Positions 7,962 to 13,876 of a DNA stretch of 13,876 nt are shown here, one piece after another; positions within the stretch are counted from its first letter, which is position 1, and the number at the start of each line of letters is the position of its first letter. Origin of the DNA: Candidatus Zixiibacteriota bacterium (lineage in GTDB: Bacteria > Zixibacteria > MSB-5A5 > GN15 > JAAZOE01); assembly GCA_012797915.1 (NCBI GenBank), contig JAAZOE010000429.1, forward strand, positions 1 to 13,876, written 5' to 3'. The translations under genes and the position numbers were made by a program. The notes below the pieces were generated by a model. The model was given only the letters and a program-made list of their open reading frames with translations, did no database searches and was not told the DNA's origin.

Positions 7962-8015
7962 CGGGCAGGTCTTGATCTACCGCCGGTTCCCCGGCGGTGG
8001 ATTGTGACCTGCCCG
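7962..8015. repeat. Two-tier perfect hairpin between fumC and satP
   Basis: Outer stem CGGGCAGGTC (7962-7971) / GACCTGCCCG (8006-8015), symmetric 7/7 internal loop, inner stem ACCGCCGG (7979-7986) / CCGGCGGT (7991-7998), 4-nt loop TTCC. No T-tract follows, so it is not a standard terminator. Roles could include mRNA 3'-end stabilisation, processing, or attenuation between fumC and satP. Confidence 0.7.
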
Positions 8016-8069
8016 CGATTCGCGATTGAATACGGGAACATTCACGATTAAGGTATAAAAGGATTCGCC

Positions 8070-8681
8070 ATGCAGGAAATCATCGACAAGCTGTCATCGG
8101 GATTATCACTCAAGATGAAAGACACCACCGCCAATCCCGCGCCGCTGGGGTTGTGCGGCTTCGGCATGACCACCGTCCTGTTGAACATCCACAATGCCGG
8201 GTTTTACCCCCTGGACAGCATGATTCTGGCCATGGGCATCTTCTATGGCGGCTTGGCCCAGGTCATCGCCGGCATTATGGAATGGAAAAAGAACAACACC
8301 TTCGGAACCACGGCCTTCACCTCCTACGGCCTTTTCTGGTGGTCCCTGGTTGGGCTGATCGTGATGGGGAAAATCGGCTGGGTTCCCGCCCCCGGCAACG
8401 GCGCCATGGCCGCCTATCTGTTCATGTGGGGGATATTCACCGGCATCCTGTTCATTGGCACGCTGTAGCTCAACCGCGCCCTGCAGTTTGTCTTTGCTTC
8501 GCTGACGATCCTGTTTTTCCTGTTAGGCCTGCGCGACAGCCTGGCCAGTCCCGCCATCGGGACGATTGCCGGTTACGAGGGCATTGTCTGCGGCCTGTCG
8601 GCAATCTACGCCGGCTTGGCGCAGGTGCTTAACGAAGTATATGGCAAAGCCGTCTGGCCGTTGGGACAGGTGAAAAAGTAG
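8070..8681 (+). pseudogene. satP: SatP/YaaH (GPR1/FUN34) acetate-succinate transporter interrupted by one in-frame TAG
   Basis: SatP proteins are six-helix inner-membrane channels or symporters for acetate and succinate. Codons 1-132 read NPAPLGLCGFGMTT (22-35, the family signature), AMGIFYGGLAQ, and FGTTAFTSYGLFWWSL, closely resembling E. coli SatP. Codon 133 (8466-8468) is TAG. The same frame then continues for 70 codons with the expected rest: LQFVFASLTILFFLLGL, CGLSAIYAGLAQVLNEVYGK, ending at TAG 8679-8681. In E. coli the residue following GTL at this point is Lys, one base from TAG. Without readthrough the product lacks roughly the last two helices. The flanking frame is intact with no indel, so the lesion is recent, a sequencing error, or suppressed. 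Start ATG follows AAAGGA with 6-nt spacing. Confidence 0.88.
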
Positions 8682-8717
8682 TTGCCCGTCAACGAATTAT
8701 AAAAATAGAGATGACCG

Positions 8718-8737
8718 ATACATAGGGGGGTATGTAT
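8718..8737. repeat. Perfect inverted repeat ATACATA-GGGGGG-TATGTAT
   Basis: Seven-bp arms (8718-8724, 8731-8737) flank a run of six G. It lies 37 bp after the satP stop and 16 bp before the terminator. A 10-bp palindrome ATGACGTCAT (8745-8754) follows directly. Function unknown. Confidence 0.4.
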
Positions 8738-8753
8738 TTGTAAAATGACGTCA

Positions 8754-8803
8754 TCGGCCCCTGTCGATCGGTGGGATGAACTGACATCGACGGGGCCGAT
8801 TTT
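8754..8803 (+). terminator. Strong rho-independent terminator after satP
   Basis: TCGGCCCC (8754-8761) and GTCGAT (8763-8768) pair with GGGGCCGA (8792-8799) and ATCGAC (8786-8791), with a single bulged T, a 17-nt loop, and TTTT at 8800-8803. It separates the fumC-satP unit from the TIR gene. Confidence 0.85.
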
Positions 8804-8806
8804 CGC

Positions 8807-8835
8807 TTGCGATTCCTCCGAAAATCCCATATACT
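8807..8835 (+). promoter_or_regulatory. Probable promoter of the TIR-domain gene
   Basis: TTGCGA (8807-8812), 17-bp spacer, TATACT (8830-8835), starting 4 bp after the T-tract of the preceding terminator. The start near 8842 would give a leader of about 86 nt containing the perfect 7-bp hairpin TGGATGT / ACATCCA (8852-8858 / 8864-8870). Confidence 0.55.
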
Positions 8836-8927
8836 TATGCATATAGGCTTGTGGATGTAGGGCACATCCAGCCGTCATTACTTTGCTGCGACAAGTAAAT
8901 CACGTATGCTTTCGCGGAGGGGAAACC

Positions 8928-10634
8928 ATGAGAGCGCAAGATGTAACATTCGAACCGTACACTGGCAAGAAACCCTATATTTTCGTTAGCTATTCTCACT
9001 ATGATAGGCAGGTTCTTGAAGACATTGATGAACTTAATAGATTGGGTTTCAACATATGGCATGATAGGAGTATTCGAGGGGCGACCGATTGGCAGGCTAC
9101 TATTGTAGATCGAATAATGCACTGCAAAAAGTACCTCGTCTTTGTTTCTGAACACTCCCTGGATTCTCGTTTCGTAAGAACTGAGGCGGAAGAAGCATTC
9201 GAACAAGGCGTATCCATCCTTCCCGTTTTCGTAGAGCGTAAGCTCAAATCACTTAAGGGGCGACTGACATTACGGGCTTTGCGAGAGATCCAAGGGGTCG
9301 AAAGATACAGGTATTCGGGACGACGCAGTGAATATGTCGCTGAACTGATTAAAAGGTTGCCACATAATACGCGAGAATCGTTCTATGAAATTGATAGTAA
9401 AAACCTCGGCCTAGGGTATTTGCCAACGATTACCGATGTAAAGAAGGGCGTAACCTCCTTGTCCGATGACGATAAAATAACCCGCCGGCAGAACATAGTT
9501 CGGAGACTGGCAAAACAACGGGTAACATCTTATACCATAGATAACATCTTCCAGCTAACTTCCGAAGAAACAAAAGCGGTCGATAATTTGGGCGACCTTG
9601 ATTGCCTTGAAATAAAACAGGGATTGCCATGTAATCTTTTAAAATACCCCCTTCATATCAAGATGGCGTATATCGCGCCGTTGCGCCTTGTGACCGGATT
9701 GATTACGCGCCTGGACTCAAATTGGCCGCCGCTCGTGTACAGTTACAAGAATCTGGTCAAGAAGGAAGCGAATACGTTGGATGACTTTCATTATTTTATC
9801 GAGTACTGCTGGCTGGCTTGGGGGCCGTCGGTGCAGTCAACATCGTTGCTCGAACGCCCCGGAAGGTTCATGGTTCTTCAAGCTGCCTTCGGGGACGAGG
9901 CCAATTCGCTTCCTCTGATAATGAAGAGAGAAAAGTGGGAGCTGGTCAAGAAAGTATTGGGAAAGGGTCGTTACAGTGGATGGCCGGTAAGCCTCCATGA
10001 CGTATTGGTTGTAAAGCCGGGCGCCGACAACTTTTTCAAGGAATTGCGATTGTACCCCCTCTTTAATGAACTGTTTTCGGATCCCCGTCAAGTAGCGCTG
10101 TACCTTCCCTACAAAGATCGTCAAAGTCGCAAAGGAGTTAAGGTACCGGGTCAATATGCGAATGGCGCGATCAAGATACTCCATCGCGCCCAGGATGCAT
10201 TCTATAGTACCGCCTACGTGTGGTTGATGTTGGAACAGGTGTCACGCGCGGAAGTAAAATCACAGCGATTCAAATCAAGAAGTTTCAAACCGGGCAAGGT
10301 GATTCCCTTCTTCGAGCATGCCAACCTTGCTACCAGCAAAGGATTGGATTTTCTTCAGCATTGCCTGGCACGGAAAGCCCTTTGTCATATTCTGGAATGT
10401 GAAAGGGAGAAAGACTATAGGCAACTGGGATACTATCGCTTTTCGACTGCGCTCTTTCCGGAACAAATGGTTAAAATATTGAAGGAGGAAATCACTCTCC
10501 TTTCGCCGGAAAACCAGGAGACTGTGGCCAATCGATTTGTCATACCAGAAGCAAGCAAATGGCGGACCGCCCAAGACGTGTTAAACTTCGCCGATGCCCT
10601 GGATCGCAAGATTCGAGGCGCACTCGGCAAATAG
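8928..10634 (+). CDS. TIR-domain protein with unrecognised C-terminal region (candidate NADase immune effector)
   Basis: 568 residues. Residues about 16-140 are a bacterial TIR (TIR_2-type) domain: YIFVSYSHYD (17-26), FNIWHDRSIRGATDW (41-55), YLVFVSEHSLDSRFVRTEAEEAF (69-91), then ILPVFVE. Glu86 in RTEAEEA aligns with the catalytic glutamate of NAD-cleaving TIR domains, after the usual S-x(n)-S strand end. Residues about 150-568 match nothing I recognise. They are soluble, mixed helical and basic, without membrane segments or visible repeats, and could be a sensor, oligomerisation or substrate-recognition module. The ATG at 8928 has GGAGGGG 5 nt upstream; a TTG at 8883 is rejected. The gene is visibly AT-richer than its neighbours, uses ATA, AGG and TTA codons freely, and sits between its own promoter and another gene's promoter, suggesting an acquired single-gene cassette. 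Antiphage defence is an inference; signalling or a secreted role is possible. Confidence 0.85.
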   Translation: MRAQDVTFEPYTGKKPYIFVSYSHYDRQVLEDIDELNRLGFNIWHDRSIRGATDWQATIVDRIMHCKKYLVFVSEHSLDSRFVRTEAEEAFEQGVSILPVFVERKLKSLKGRLTLRALREIQGVERYRYSGRRSEYVAELIKRLPHNTRESFYEIDSKNLGLGYLPTITDVKKGVTSLSDDDKITRRQNIVRRLAKQRVTSYTIDNIFQLTSEETKAVDNLGDLDCLEIKQGLPCNLLKYPLHIKMAYIAPLRLVTGLITRLDSNWPPLVYSYKNLVKKEANTLDDFHYFIEYCWLAWGPSVQSTSLLERPGRFMVLQAAFGDEANSLPLIMKREKWELVKKVLGKGRYSGWPVSLHDVLVVKPGADNFFKELRLYPLFNELFSDPRQVALYLPYKDRQSRKGVKVPGQYANGAIKILHRAQDAFYSTAYVWLMLEQVSRAEVKSQRFKSRSFKPGKVIPFFEHANLATSKGLDFLQHCLARKALCHILECEREKDYRQLGYYRFSTALFPEQMVKILKEEITLLSPENQETVANRFVIPEASKWRTAQDVLNFADALDRKIRGALGK

Positions 10635-10696
10635 GCTATTGGGTTTTCGCGTCTGGAACGTAAAGGAAAATCGAAAACCGTATCCGTACGCATTAG

Positions 10697-10725
10697 TTGC
10701 CATATTTACACCGGGGGCATATATT
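10697..10725 (+). promoter_or_regulatory. Probable promoter of the tandem-GNAT gene
   Basis: TTGCCA (10697-10702), 17-bp spacer, TATATT (10720-10725), each hexamer five of six to consensus. The start near 10732 would give a leader of about 19 nt with the ribosome binding site GGAAGGA. This makes the gene independent of the TIR gene. Confidence 0.65.
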
Positions 10726-10750
10726 AGGCCATGACAACCGGAAGGACTCT

Positions 10751-12214
10751 ATGAACGACGTGGCCTTTTCCCGGCGCGAAATCACCGCGTCGGCCGACGA
10801 TATTGCGCTGTTGCGGAAGTTCTACCGCGATATCTATATCTACGAATTCCCCGATCCGAATGAGCGTGAGTCCCTGGAAAACATGGAGCGATATTTGCGG
10901 CTCAAAGAGGAGGGATGGTACGAAGCCAATAATTACCACATTCTGCTGTTCTTGAGCGATGATACACCGGTCGCCGGCTCGATTATCGACTATTTGGCGG
11001 ACCCGAATACCGGGGTCATCGAATTTTTGGTGGTCCAAAAAGACCTCCGAAAGGCGGGAGTAGGCGCGCAACTGTTGGCCTGGACGGAGAATGTCCTGGC
11101 GCAGGATGCAACCAGGGCGGGCTATGCCGCGTGGGATTACATCATTGCCGAAATGAATGATCCCTTCAAGTCGGCCGACCTTCACGATAGTATGGATACA
11201 TGGGAACGGGCAATGGTCTGGCATCGCTGGGGATATCGCAAGATGCGCTTCCCCTACGTGCAACCGTCTCTTTCACCGGACAAGGAGCCGGTTCACAATC
11301 TCCTCCTGATGTGTAAGCCGGGAACCGGAGTCAATCCCGATAGTATTCCGCCGGACACACTCATAACTGCAGTCTATGATTATGCTCGCTGGGCAATGCG
11401 GATAGACAATCCCGCCGCCAATCAGGAATGTCGCGATATGGCCGCGTATGTTCGGTCACAAACAACGGTGCCATTGGTGCCTTTGGCCGACTATATCGGC
11501 GACCCCGCGGGATGCCGATTGCGGTATTCCGATCTATACGCCGGCGATGTCACGGATATGGATCTGCGGGAACTCGATATCACTCTCGACGTCTATGCCC
11601 AATCATTCAGCGGCGGGCCAACCAGTGTCTCGGTCGACGCTTTCCGGACATCGATTATCAATCGGCGGCATGCCGGCAAGCCGTATGCCTATCACCTGCT
11701 GTCGATCAAAACCAGGTCGTCCGATCAACCGCGGGGAATGGCGTCGTTTTTCACCTTTCCCGGTGTCGGATTCGGTGGATACCTCGTCCTGGATAAATCG
11801 ATTCGCGGAAAGGGACACTTGACGGAGATCATCCGTGTCGCGGAAAGGACTATGCTTGCCGATAAAAAGGGAGTCTCCGGTTGGCTGGGCGAATGCGACC
11901 CGGAAGATGATTCCCTCCCGGCGTTTCTGAAGCGCGGTTTTTATGAGATGGACGTCGCATACCGCCAACCGCCCCTGCATGACCAACCGCCGTATTCCTT
12001 TTCCGACGCCCCGATCCTGCATTTGATTTATAAGGAATTCGGGGACACGTTTACCGCACCCCGGTTGACCACCAAAGAATTCCTGGCGATGATAAGCTGG
12101 GTATATCGAATCATTTACCGAATCGAGCATCCGGAGTCGTGCGATTACTTCCAGGATATCAAGAAACAGCTTGGTTTGTTGCCCCATTGCCCCTGGAAAT
12201 CGAAAATCGATTAA
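10751..12214 (+). CDS. Tandem GNAT-fold N-acetyltransferase (487 aa)
   Basis: GNAT enzymes move an acyl group from acetyl-CoA to an amine. Two GNAT-like halves are visible. The first (about 1-190) has motif A as VIEFLVVQKDLRKAGVGAQLL (89-109), with the pyrophosphate loop R100-KAGVGA106, and later FPYVQPSLSPDKEP, a phrase I associate with this acetyltransferase family. The second (about 255-440) has GGYLVLDKSIRGKGHLTEI (342-360), where R352-GKGH is a degenerate loop lacking the last Gly/Ala, then a FLKRGFYEMD motif-B-like end. The tandem layout recalls mycothiol synthase MshD, but this protein is much longer and not obviously that enzyme. The residual 440-487 tail is helical and ends CPWKSKID. 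ATG at 10751 follows GGAAGGA; an upstream in-frame TTG lies within the promoter. Substrate unknown. Confidence 0.8.
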   Translation: MNDVAFSRREITASADDIALLRKFYRDIYIYEFPDPNERESLENMERYLRLKEEGWYEANNYHILLFLSDDTPVAGSIIDYLADPNTGVIEFLVVQKDLRKAGVGAQLLAWTENVLAQDATRAGYAAWDYIIAEMNDPFKSADLHDSMDTWERAMVWHRWGYRKMRFPYVQPSLSPDKEPVHNLLLMCKPGTGVNPDSIPPDTLITAVYDYARWAMRIDNPAANQECRDMAAYVRSQTTVPLVPLADYIGDPAGCRLRYSDLYAGDVTDMDLRELDITLDVYAQSFSGGPTSVSVDAFRTSIINRRHAGKPYAYHLLSIKTRSSDQPRGMASFFTFPGVGFGGYLVLDKSIRGKGHLTEIIRVAERTMLADKKGVSGWLGECDPEDDSLPAFLKRGFYEMDVAYRQPPLHDQPPYSFSDAPILHLIYKEFGDTFTAPRLTTKEFLAMISWVYRIIYRIEHPESCDYFQDIKKQLGLLPHCPWKSKID

Positions 12215-12352
12215 GGTCGCTTGGAAAAAACCATCCCTTTTGCGGGTATTCGATCCGGTGCCGGTATCCTGGCCTTTTTGCCCGACGCCAATGTCCCGAA
12301 AAATGATCCTCATGTCGCGGCGGACCCTGCGTAGAATGGTTGACGCCTCGTA

Positions 12353-12379
12353 GGGCAAATTGCCGGCAACGGGGCAAAT
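12353..12379. promoter_or_regulatory. Direct repeat GGGCAAAT flanking palindrome TTGCCGGCAA, upstream of sodN
   Basis: GGGCAAAT occurs at 12353-12360 and 12372-12379, with a perfect 10-bp palindrome at 12360-12369 between them, 14 bp before the GGAGGT ribosome binding site (12393-12398) of sodN. The TTGC/GCAA halves resemble those of nickel-responsive Nur boxes, but the spacing differs, so this is only suggestive. No clear promoter was found in the 190 bp before sodN. Confidence 0.35.
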
Positions 12380-12404
12380 GATGATCACTGTCGGAGGTGT
12401 GTTG

Positions 12405-12857
12405 ATGAAACGGCGTTTTTTTGGATTCGTGCTTATGGCCGCGGCCATATTCTTCCCATCTCTTGCGTCCGCCCACTGCCAGATTCCGTGCGGGATTTTC
12501 GATGATTCCCTGCAATTCGTCGTCCTGAACGAGGACATCACAACCATCGAGAAATCGATCAGCCAATTGGCCCTGCTGACCGGCGCGGCCGAAAAGGATT
12601 ACAACCAGATCGTCCGGTGGGTCACCAACAAAGACGACCACGCCGATAAATTCATGGCCGTTGTGACCGAGTACTTCCTGGCCCAGCGGATTAAACCGGT
12701 CCCGCCGGCCGATACCGCCTATGCCCTCTACGTGAAAAAGGTGACTGTCCTGCACCAGATGCTGGTGACGGCCATGAAATGCAAACAGTCGACGGATCCG
12801 GAAAACACCGCGCGGCTTCGGCAACTGACCGCGGAATTCAAGGACCTCTATTTCTGA
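12405..12857 (+). CDS. sodN: Nickel superoxide dismutase with Sec signal peptide
   Basis: Ni-SOD dismutates superoxide to peroxide and oxygen, using nickel held by an N-terminal hook. The 150-residue precursor begins with a Sec signal peptide: MKRR, a hydrophobic core, and SLASA23. Immediately after the expected cleavage comes HCQIPCGIF (24-32), matching the hook HCxxPCGxY: mature His1, Cys2, Pro5, Cys6 and Gly7 are present. Position 9 is Phe not Tyr, and position 3 is Gln not Asp. The mature chain (127 residues) is helical and keeps the family pattern, including DYNQIVRWV and VVTEYFLAQRIKP (compare the WSDYFKPP region of Streptomyces SodN). Streptomyces Ni-SOD is cytoplasmic and its leader is trimmed by SodX. 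Here signal peptidase I could expose His1 during export, giving a periplasmic enzyme; no sodX is nearby. ATG has GGAGGT 6 nt upstream. Monocistronic as far as seen. Confidence 0.9.
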   Translation: MKRRFFGFVLMAAAIFFPSLASAHCQIPCGIFDDSLQFVVLNEDITTIEKSISQLALLTGAAEKDYNQIVRWVTNKDDHADKFMAVVTEYFLAQRIKPVPPADTAYALYVKKVTVLHQMLVTAMKCKQSTDPENTARLRQLTAEFKDLYF

Positions 12858-12920
12858 GACCGGTTGCCCAACCGAAAAGTTCTTCTAAACAATAGAACAG
12901 TTATTTTCGTATTATACTTT

Positions 12921-13168
12921 GAATGCCGAGACTCCGCCGGGGGCGACAGGGATGGCGCCGAAAGCGGATTAATCGGCGGTTCGGCCGGAGGGCTGATCGA
13001 AAGAGGGGCCGCTTCGGTGGGACACACAGGCTGGCCATCACCGGTGTGATCTACACCCGTGCCGCCACCTGAAAGAGGGGAGCGGATTACAGGGAGTTTT
13101 TCGCTTGAGCCCCCGGATGGTGGACAAGCCGTGAGCGGGCGCCCGCGGAAGCGGGCGCCCGTTTTATT
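12921..13168 (+). ncRNA. Candidate structured RNA (or long structured sodN 3' UTR)
   Basis: The 347 bp between sodN and the last gene hold no convincing ORF but show organised structure. CCGGGGGC (12937-12944) pairs with GCCCCCGG (13109-13116), closing a ~180-nt domain. Inside are hairpins CGCCGA / TCGGCG (12956-12961 / 12973-12978) and GGTGT / ACACC (13043-13057), and the pair GGTGG / CCACC (13016-13020 / 13065-13069). Three short direct repeats occur: ACAGGGA, AGCGGATTA and GAAAGAGGGG. A very strong terminator ends the region, and a TATACT hexamer at 12913-12918 could be a -10, though I see no -35. It does not match tmRNA, RNase P, SRP, 6S or common riboswitch signatures that I know. Confidence 0.3.
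13136..13168 (+). terminator. Very strong rho-independent terminator
   Basis: CGGGCGCCCGC (13136-13146) and GCGGGCGCCCG (13151-13161) form a perfect 11-bp GC stem with a GGAA tetraloop, followed by TTTTATT. The T-tract is on the plus strand only, so it serves sodN and/or the candidate RNA, not the minus-strand GNAT gene. Confidence 0.92.
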
Positions 13169-13204
13169 CCGGGCCTCCGGCCGCCGCGCTTGCCGGATCG
13201 GGCG

Positions 13205-13738
13205 CTACCCCGTGGTCACTGACTTGCTCATGACCACGCTACGGTAATTAACGATTTCCCATTGAACAAAATCCACGCCACGGTACCCCAGGCGCTCATA
13301 CCAAGCGATGAGATGCCGCGCTTGCTCCGAAGTATCCGAGGCCAATTCGGCCAATCCGCGTCCCTGCGCATACTCCTCGGCATGGCGCATCAGACGTCCG
13401 CCAATCCCCTGATTTTGAAACGCCGGCTCCACCGCCAATTGGCTGATATTGCCGACATCCGGGCGAGCCAACCAGGGAACACCATGGCCGGCGTGGGGCA
13501 TTTTGAACGTGATCGTGCCGATGATCGCGTCGTCTATCACCGCCACAAAACAGGTTCCCTCGGCAATTCGTTGGCGGGTGATCTCGACGTCCTGCCAAGT
13601 GGCCAAAAATCTCAATCCTATGTCGGCCAATGCCTTGTAGGCCCGGTGAAGGAGACCGGTCAAGGCCTCCAGTGAATCTTCCTCGCGCAAAAGACGAATA
13701 ACAACGGCCGACTTGGATCGCGTCGATTCATCGTCCAT
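13205..13738 (-). CDS. GNAT family N-acetyltransferase (177 aa)
   Basis: A single GNAT domain for acetyl transfer from acetyl-CoA to an amine; the substrate cannot be told. Numbering from the ATG at 13738, the N-terminal beta strand is AVVIRLLREEDS. GTCFVAVIDDAIIGTITF is the central hairpin. ISQLAVEPAFQNQGIGGRLMRHAEEYA is motif A, with the CoA pyrophosphate loop Q-NQGIGG. ASDTSEQARHLIAWYERLGYRGV is motif B with the typical YERLGY ending. The length is normal for a one-domain GNAT. The insertion HAGHGVPWLARPDVGN before motif A may shape the substrate pocket. An upstream in-frame TTG (13744) is possible, but GGTGA lies 6 nt before the ATG, favouring 13738. Convergent with sodN and independently transcribed. 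Confidence 0.9.
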   Translation of the reverse strand: MDDESTRSKSAVVIRLLREEDSLEALTGLLHRAYKALADIGLRFLATWQDVEITRQRIAEGTCFVAVIDDAIIGTITFKMPHAGHGVPWLARPDVGNISQLAVEPAFQNQGIGGRLMRHAEEYAQGRGLAELASDTSEQARHLIAWYERLGYRGVDFVQWEIVNYRSVVMSKSVTTG

Positions 13739-13755
13739 AAACAATCACCAAAAAG

Positions 13756-13784
13756 AGTATAGCCGAGGTTTCTGGTATTGTCAA
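13756..13784 (-). promoter_or_regulatory. Near-consensus sigma-70-type promoter of the minus-strand GNAT gene
   Basis: On the minus strand TTGACA (13784-13779), exactly 17 bp, then TATACT (13761-13756). A start about 7 nt downstream, near 13749, would leave a leader of only about 11 nt beginning GGTGATTG, which is almost entirely the ribosome binding site. Confidence 0.8.
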
Positions 13785-13876
13785 TCACCGGCAGGATGTG
13801 ATCGTCTGGATCGGGGACACCGGACATTTCGGGCATTCACAGGCCTTCCTTCCGAAAAAATAGTTGAGAGCCTGCC

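Noticed and set aside
8466..8468. Genome-wide reassignment of UAG as a sense codon
   Set aside because: At least four other genes here (uvrA, fumC, the TIR gene, the minus-strand GNAT) and satP itself end at TAG in the expected place.
8153..8632. 159-aa plus-strand ORF overlapping satP in another frame
   Set aside because: The satP frame is recognisable on both sides of its TAG; this frame is His/Arg/Pro-rich out-of-frame translation.
8928..12214. TIR gene and tandem-GNAT gene as a two-gene defence operon
   Set aside because: A good TTGCCA-17-TATATT promoter lies between them, composition differs, and no functional link is evident.
11603..12547. 314-aa minus-strand ORF spanning the end of the tandem-GNAT gene and sodN start
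   Set aside because: It overlaps two well-supported genes and their intergenic region on the opposite strand, and has no recognisable motif.
12921..13168. Known RNA families (tmRNA, RNase P, SRP, 6S, cobalamin or c-di-GMP riboswitch)
   Set aside because: I looked by eye for their conserved cores on both strands and found none, so only an unnamed candidate is reported.
13785..13874. Minus-strand open frame at the right edge ending in a Cys-rich stretch (ACECPKCPVSP)
   Set aside because: Only about 29 codons are visible with no recognisable domain. Another frame on the same strand also ends plausibly, so a partial gene cannot be supported.
1..13876. CRISPR array, tRNA or rRNA genes, insertion sequence or transposase
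   Set aside because: No regularly spaced repeats, no clover-leaf or rRNA signatures and no transposase-like ORF were seen.

Overview
The window looks like chromosomal DNA of a moderately GC-rich bacterium, probably from the FCB superphylum (a Zixibacteria- or Latescibacteria-like candidate phylum). This is an inference. It rests mainly on a secreted 1062-residue protein that ends in a type A, NPFN-type C-terminal sorting domain of the kind used by type IX secretion, a domain common in that superphylum. No rRNA or other phylogenetic marker is present, so the placement is provisional.

Layout, left to right. (1) The 3' end of uvrA (+), followed by a terminator. (2) An AT-rich 350-bp intergenic region packed with inverted copies of a TTAATAAG-like motif, leading into a class II Fic protein gene (+). 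(3) A convergent gene (-) for the large secreted repeat protein. It is separated from fic by a terminator that mainly serves the minus strand and by a nested hairpin. (4) A 560-bp divergent intergenic region with several dyads and a promoter, then fumC (+). (5) A two-tier hairpin, then a SatP/YaaH acetate-succinate transporter gene (+) broken by one in-frame TAG. (6) A strong terminator and a new promoter, then an AT-richer TIR-domain gene (+) with an unrecognised 420-residue C-terminus. (7) A tandem-GNAT acetyltransferase gene (+) with its own promoter. (8) A nickel superoxide dismutase gene (+) whose product carries a Sec signal peptide ending exactly before the nickel-hook histidine. (9) About 290 bp with no gene but internal repeats, long-range pairing and a very strong terminator, possibly a structured RNA. 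(10) A single-domain GNAT gene (-) driven by a near-consensus promoter.

Functional links are loose: this is a run of mostly independent transcription units, not one operon. fumC and satP may be coupled, since C4-dicarboxylate metabolism and acetate/succinate transport fit together. The Fic and TIR genes are the accessory, probably horizontally mobile elements. The observations most worth a second look are the Sec-exported Ni-SOD, the amber-interrupted satP, the TIR protein with an unrecognised effector or sensor half, the operator-like repeat cluster before fic, and the candidate RNA downstream of sodN.
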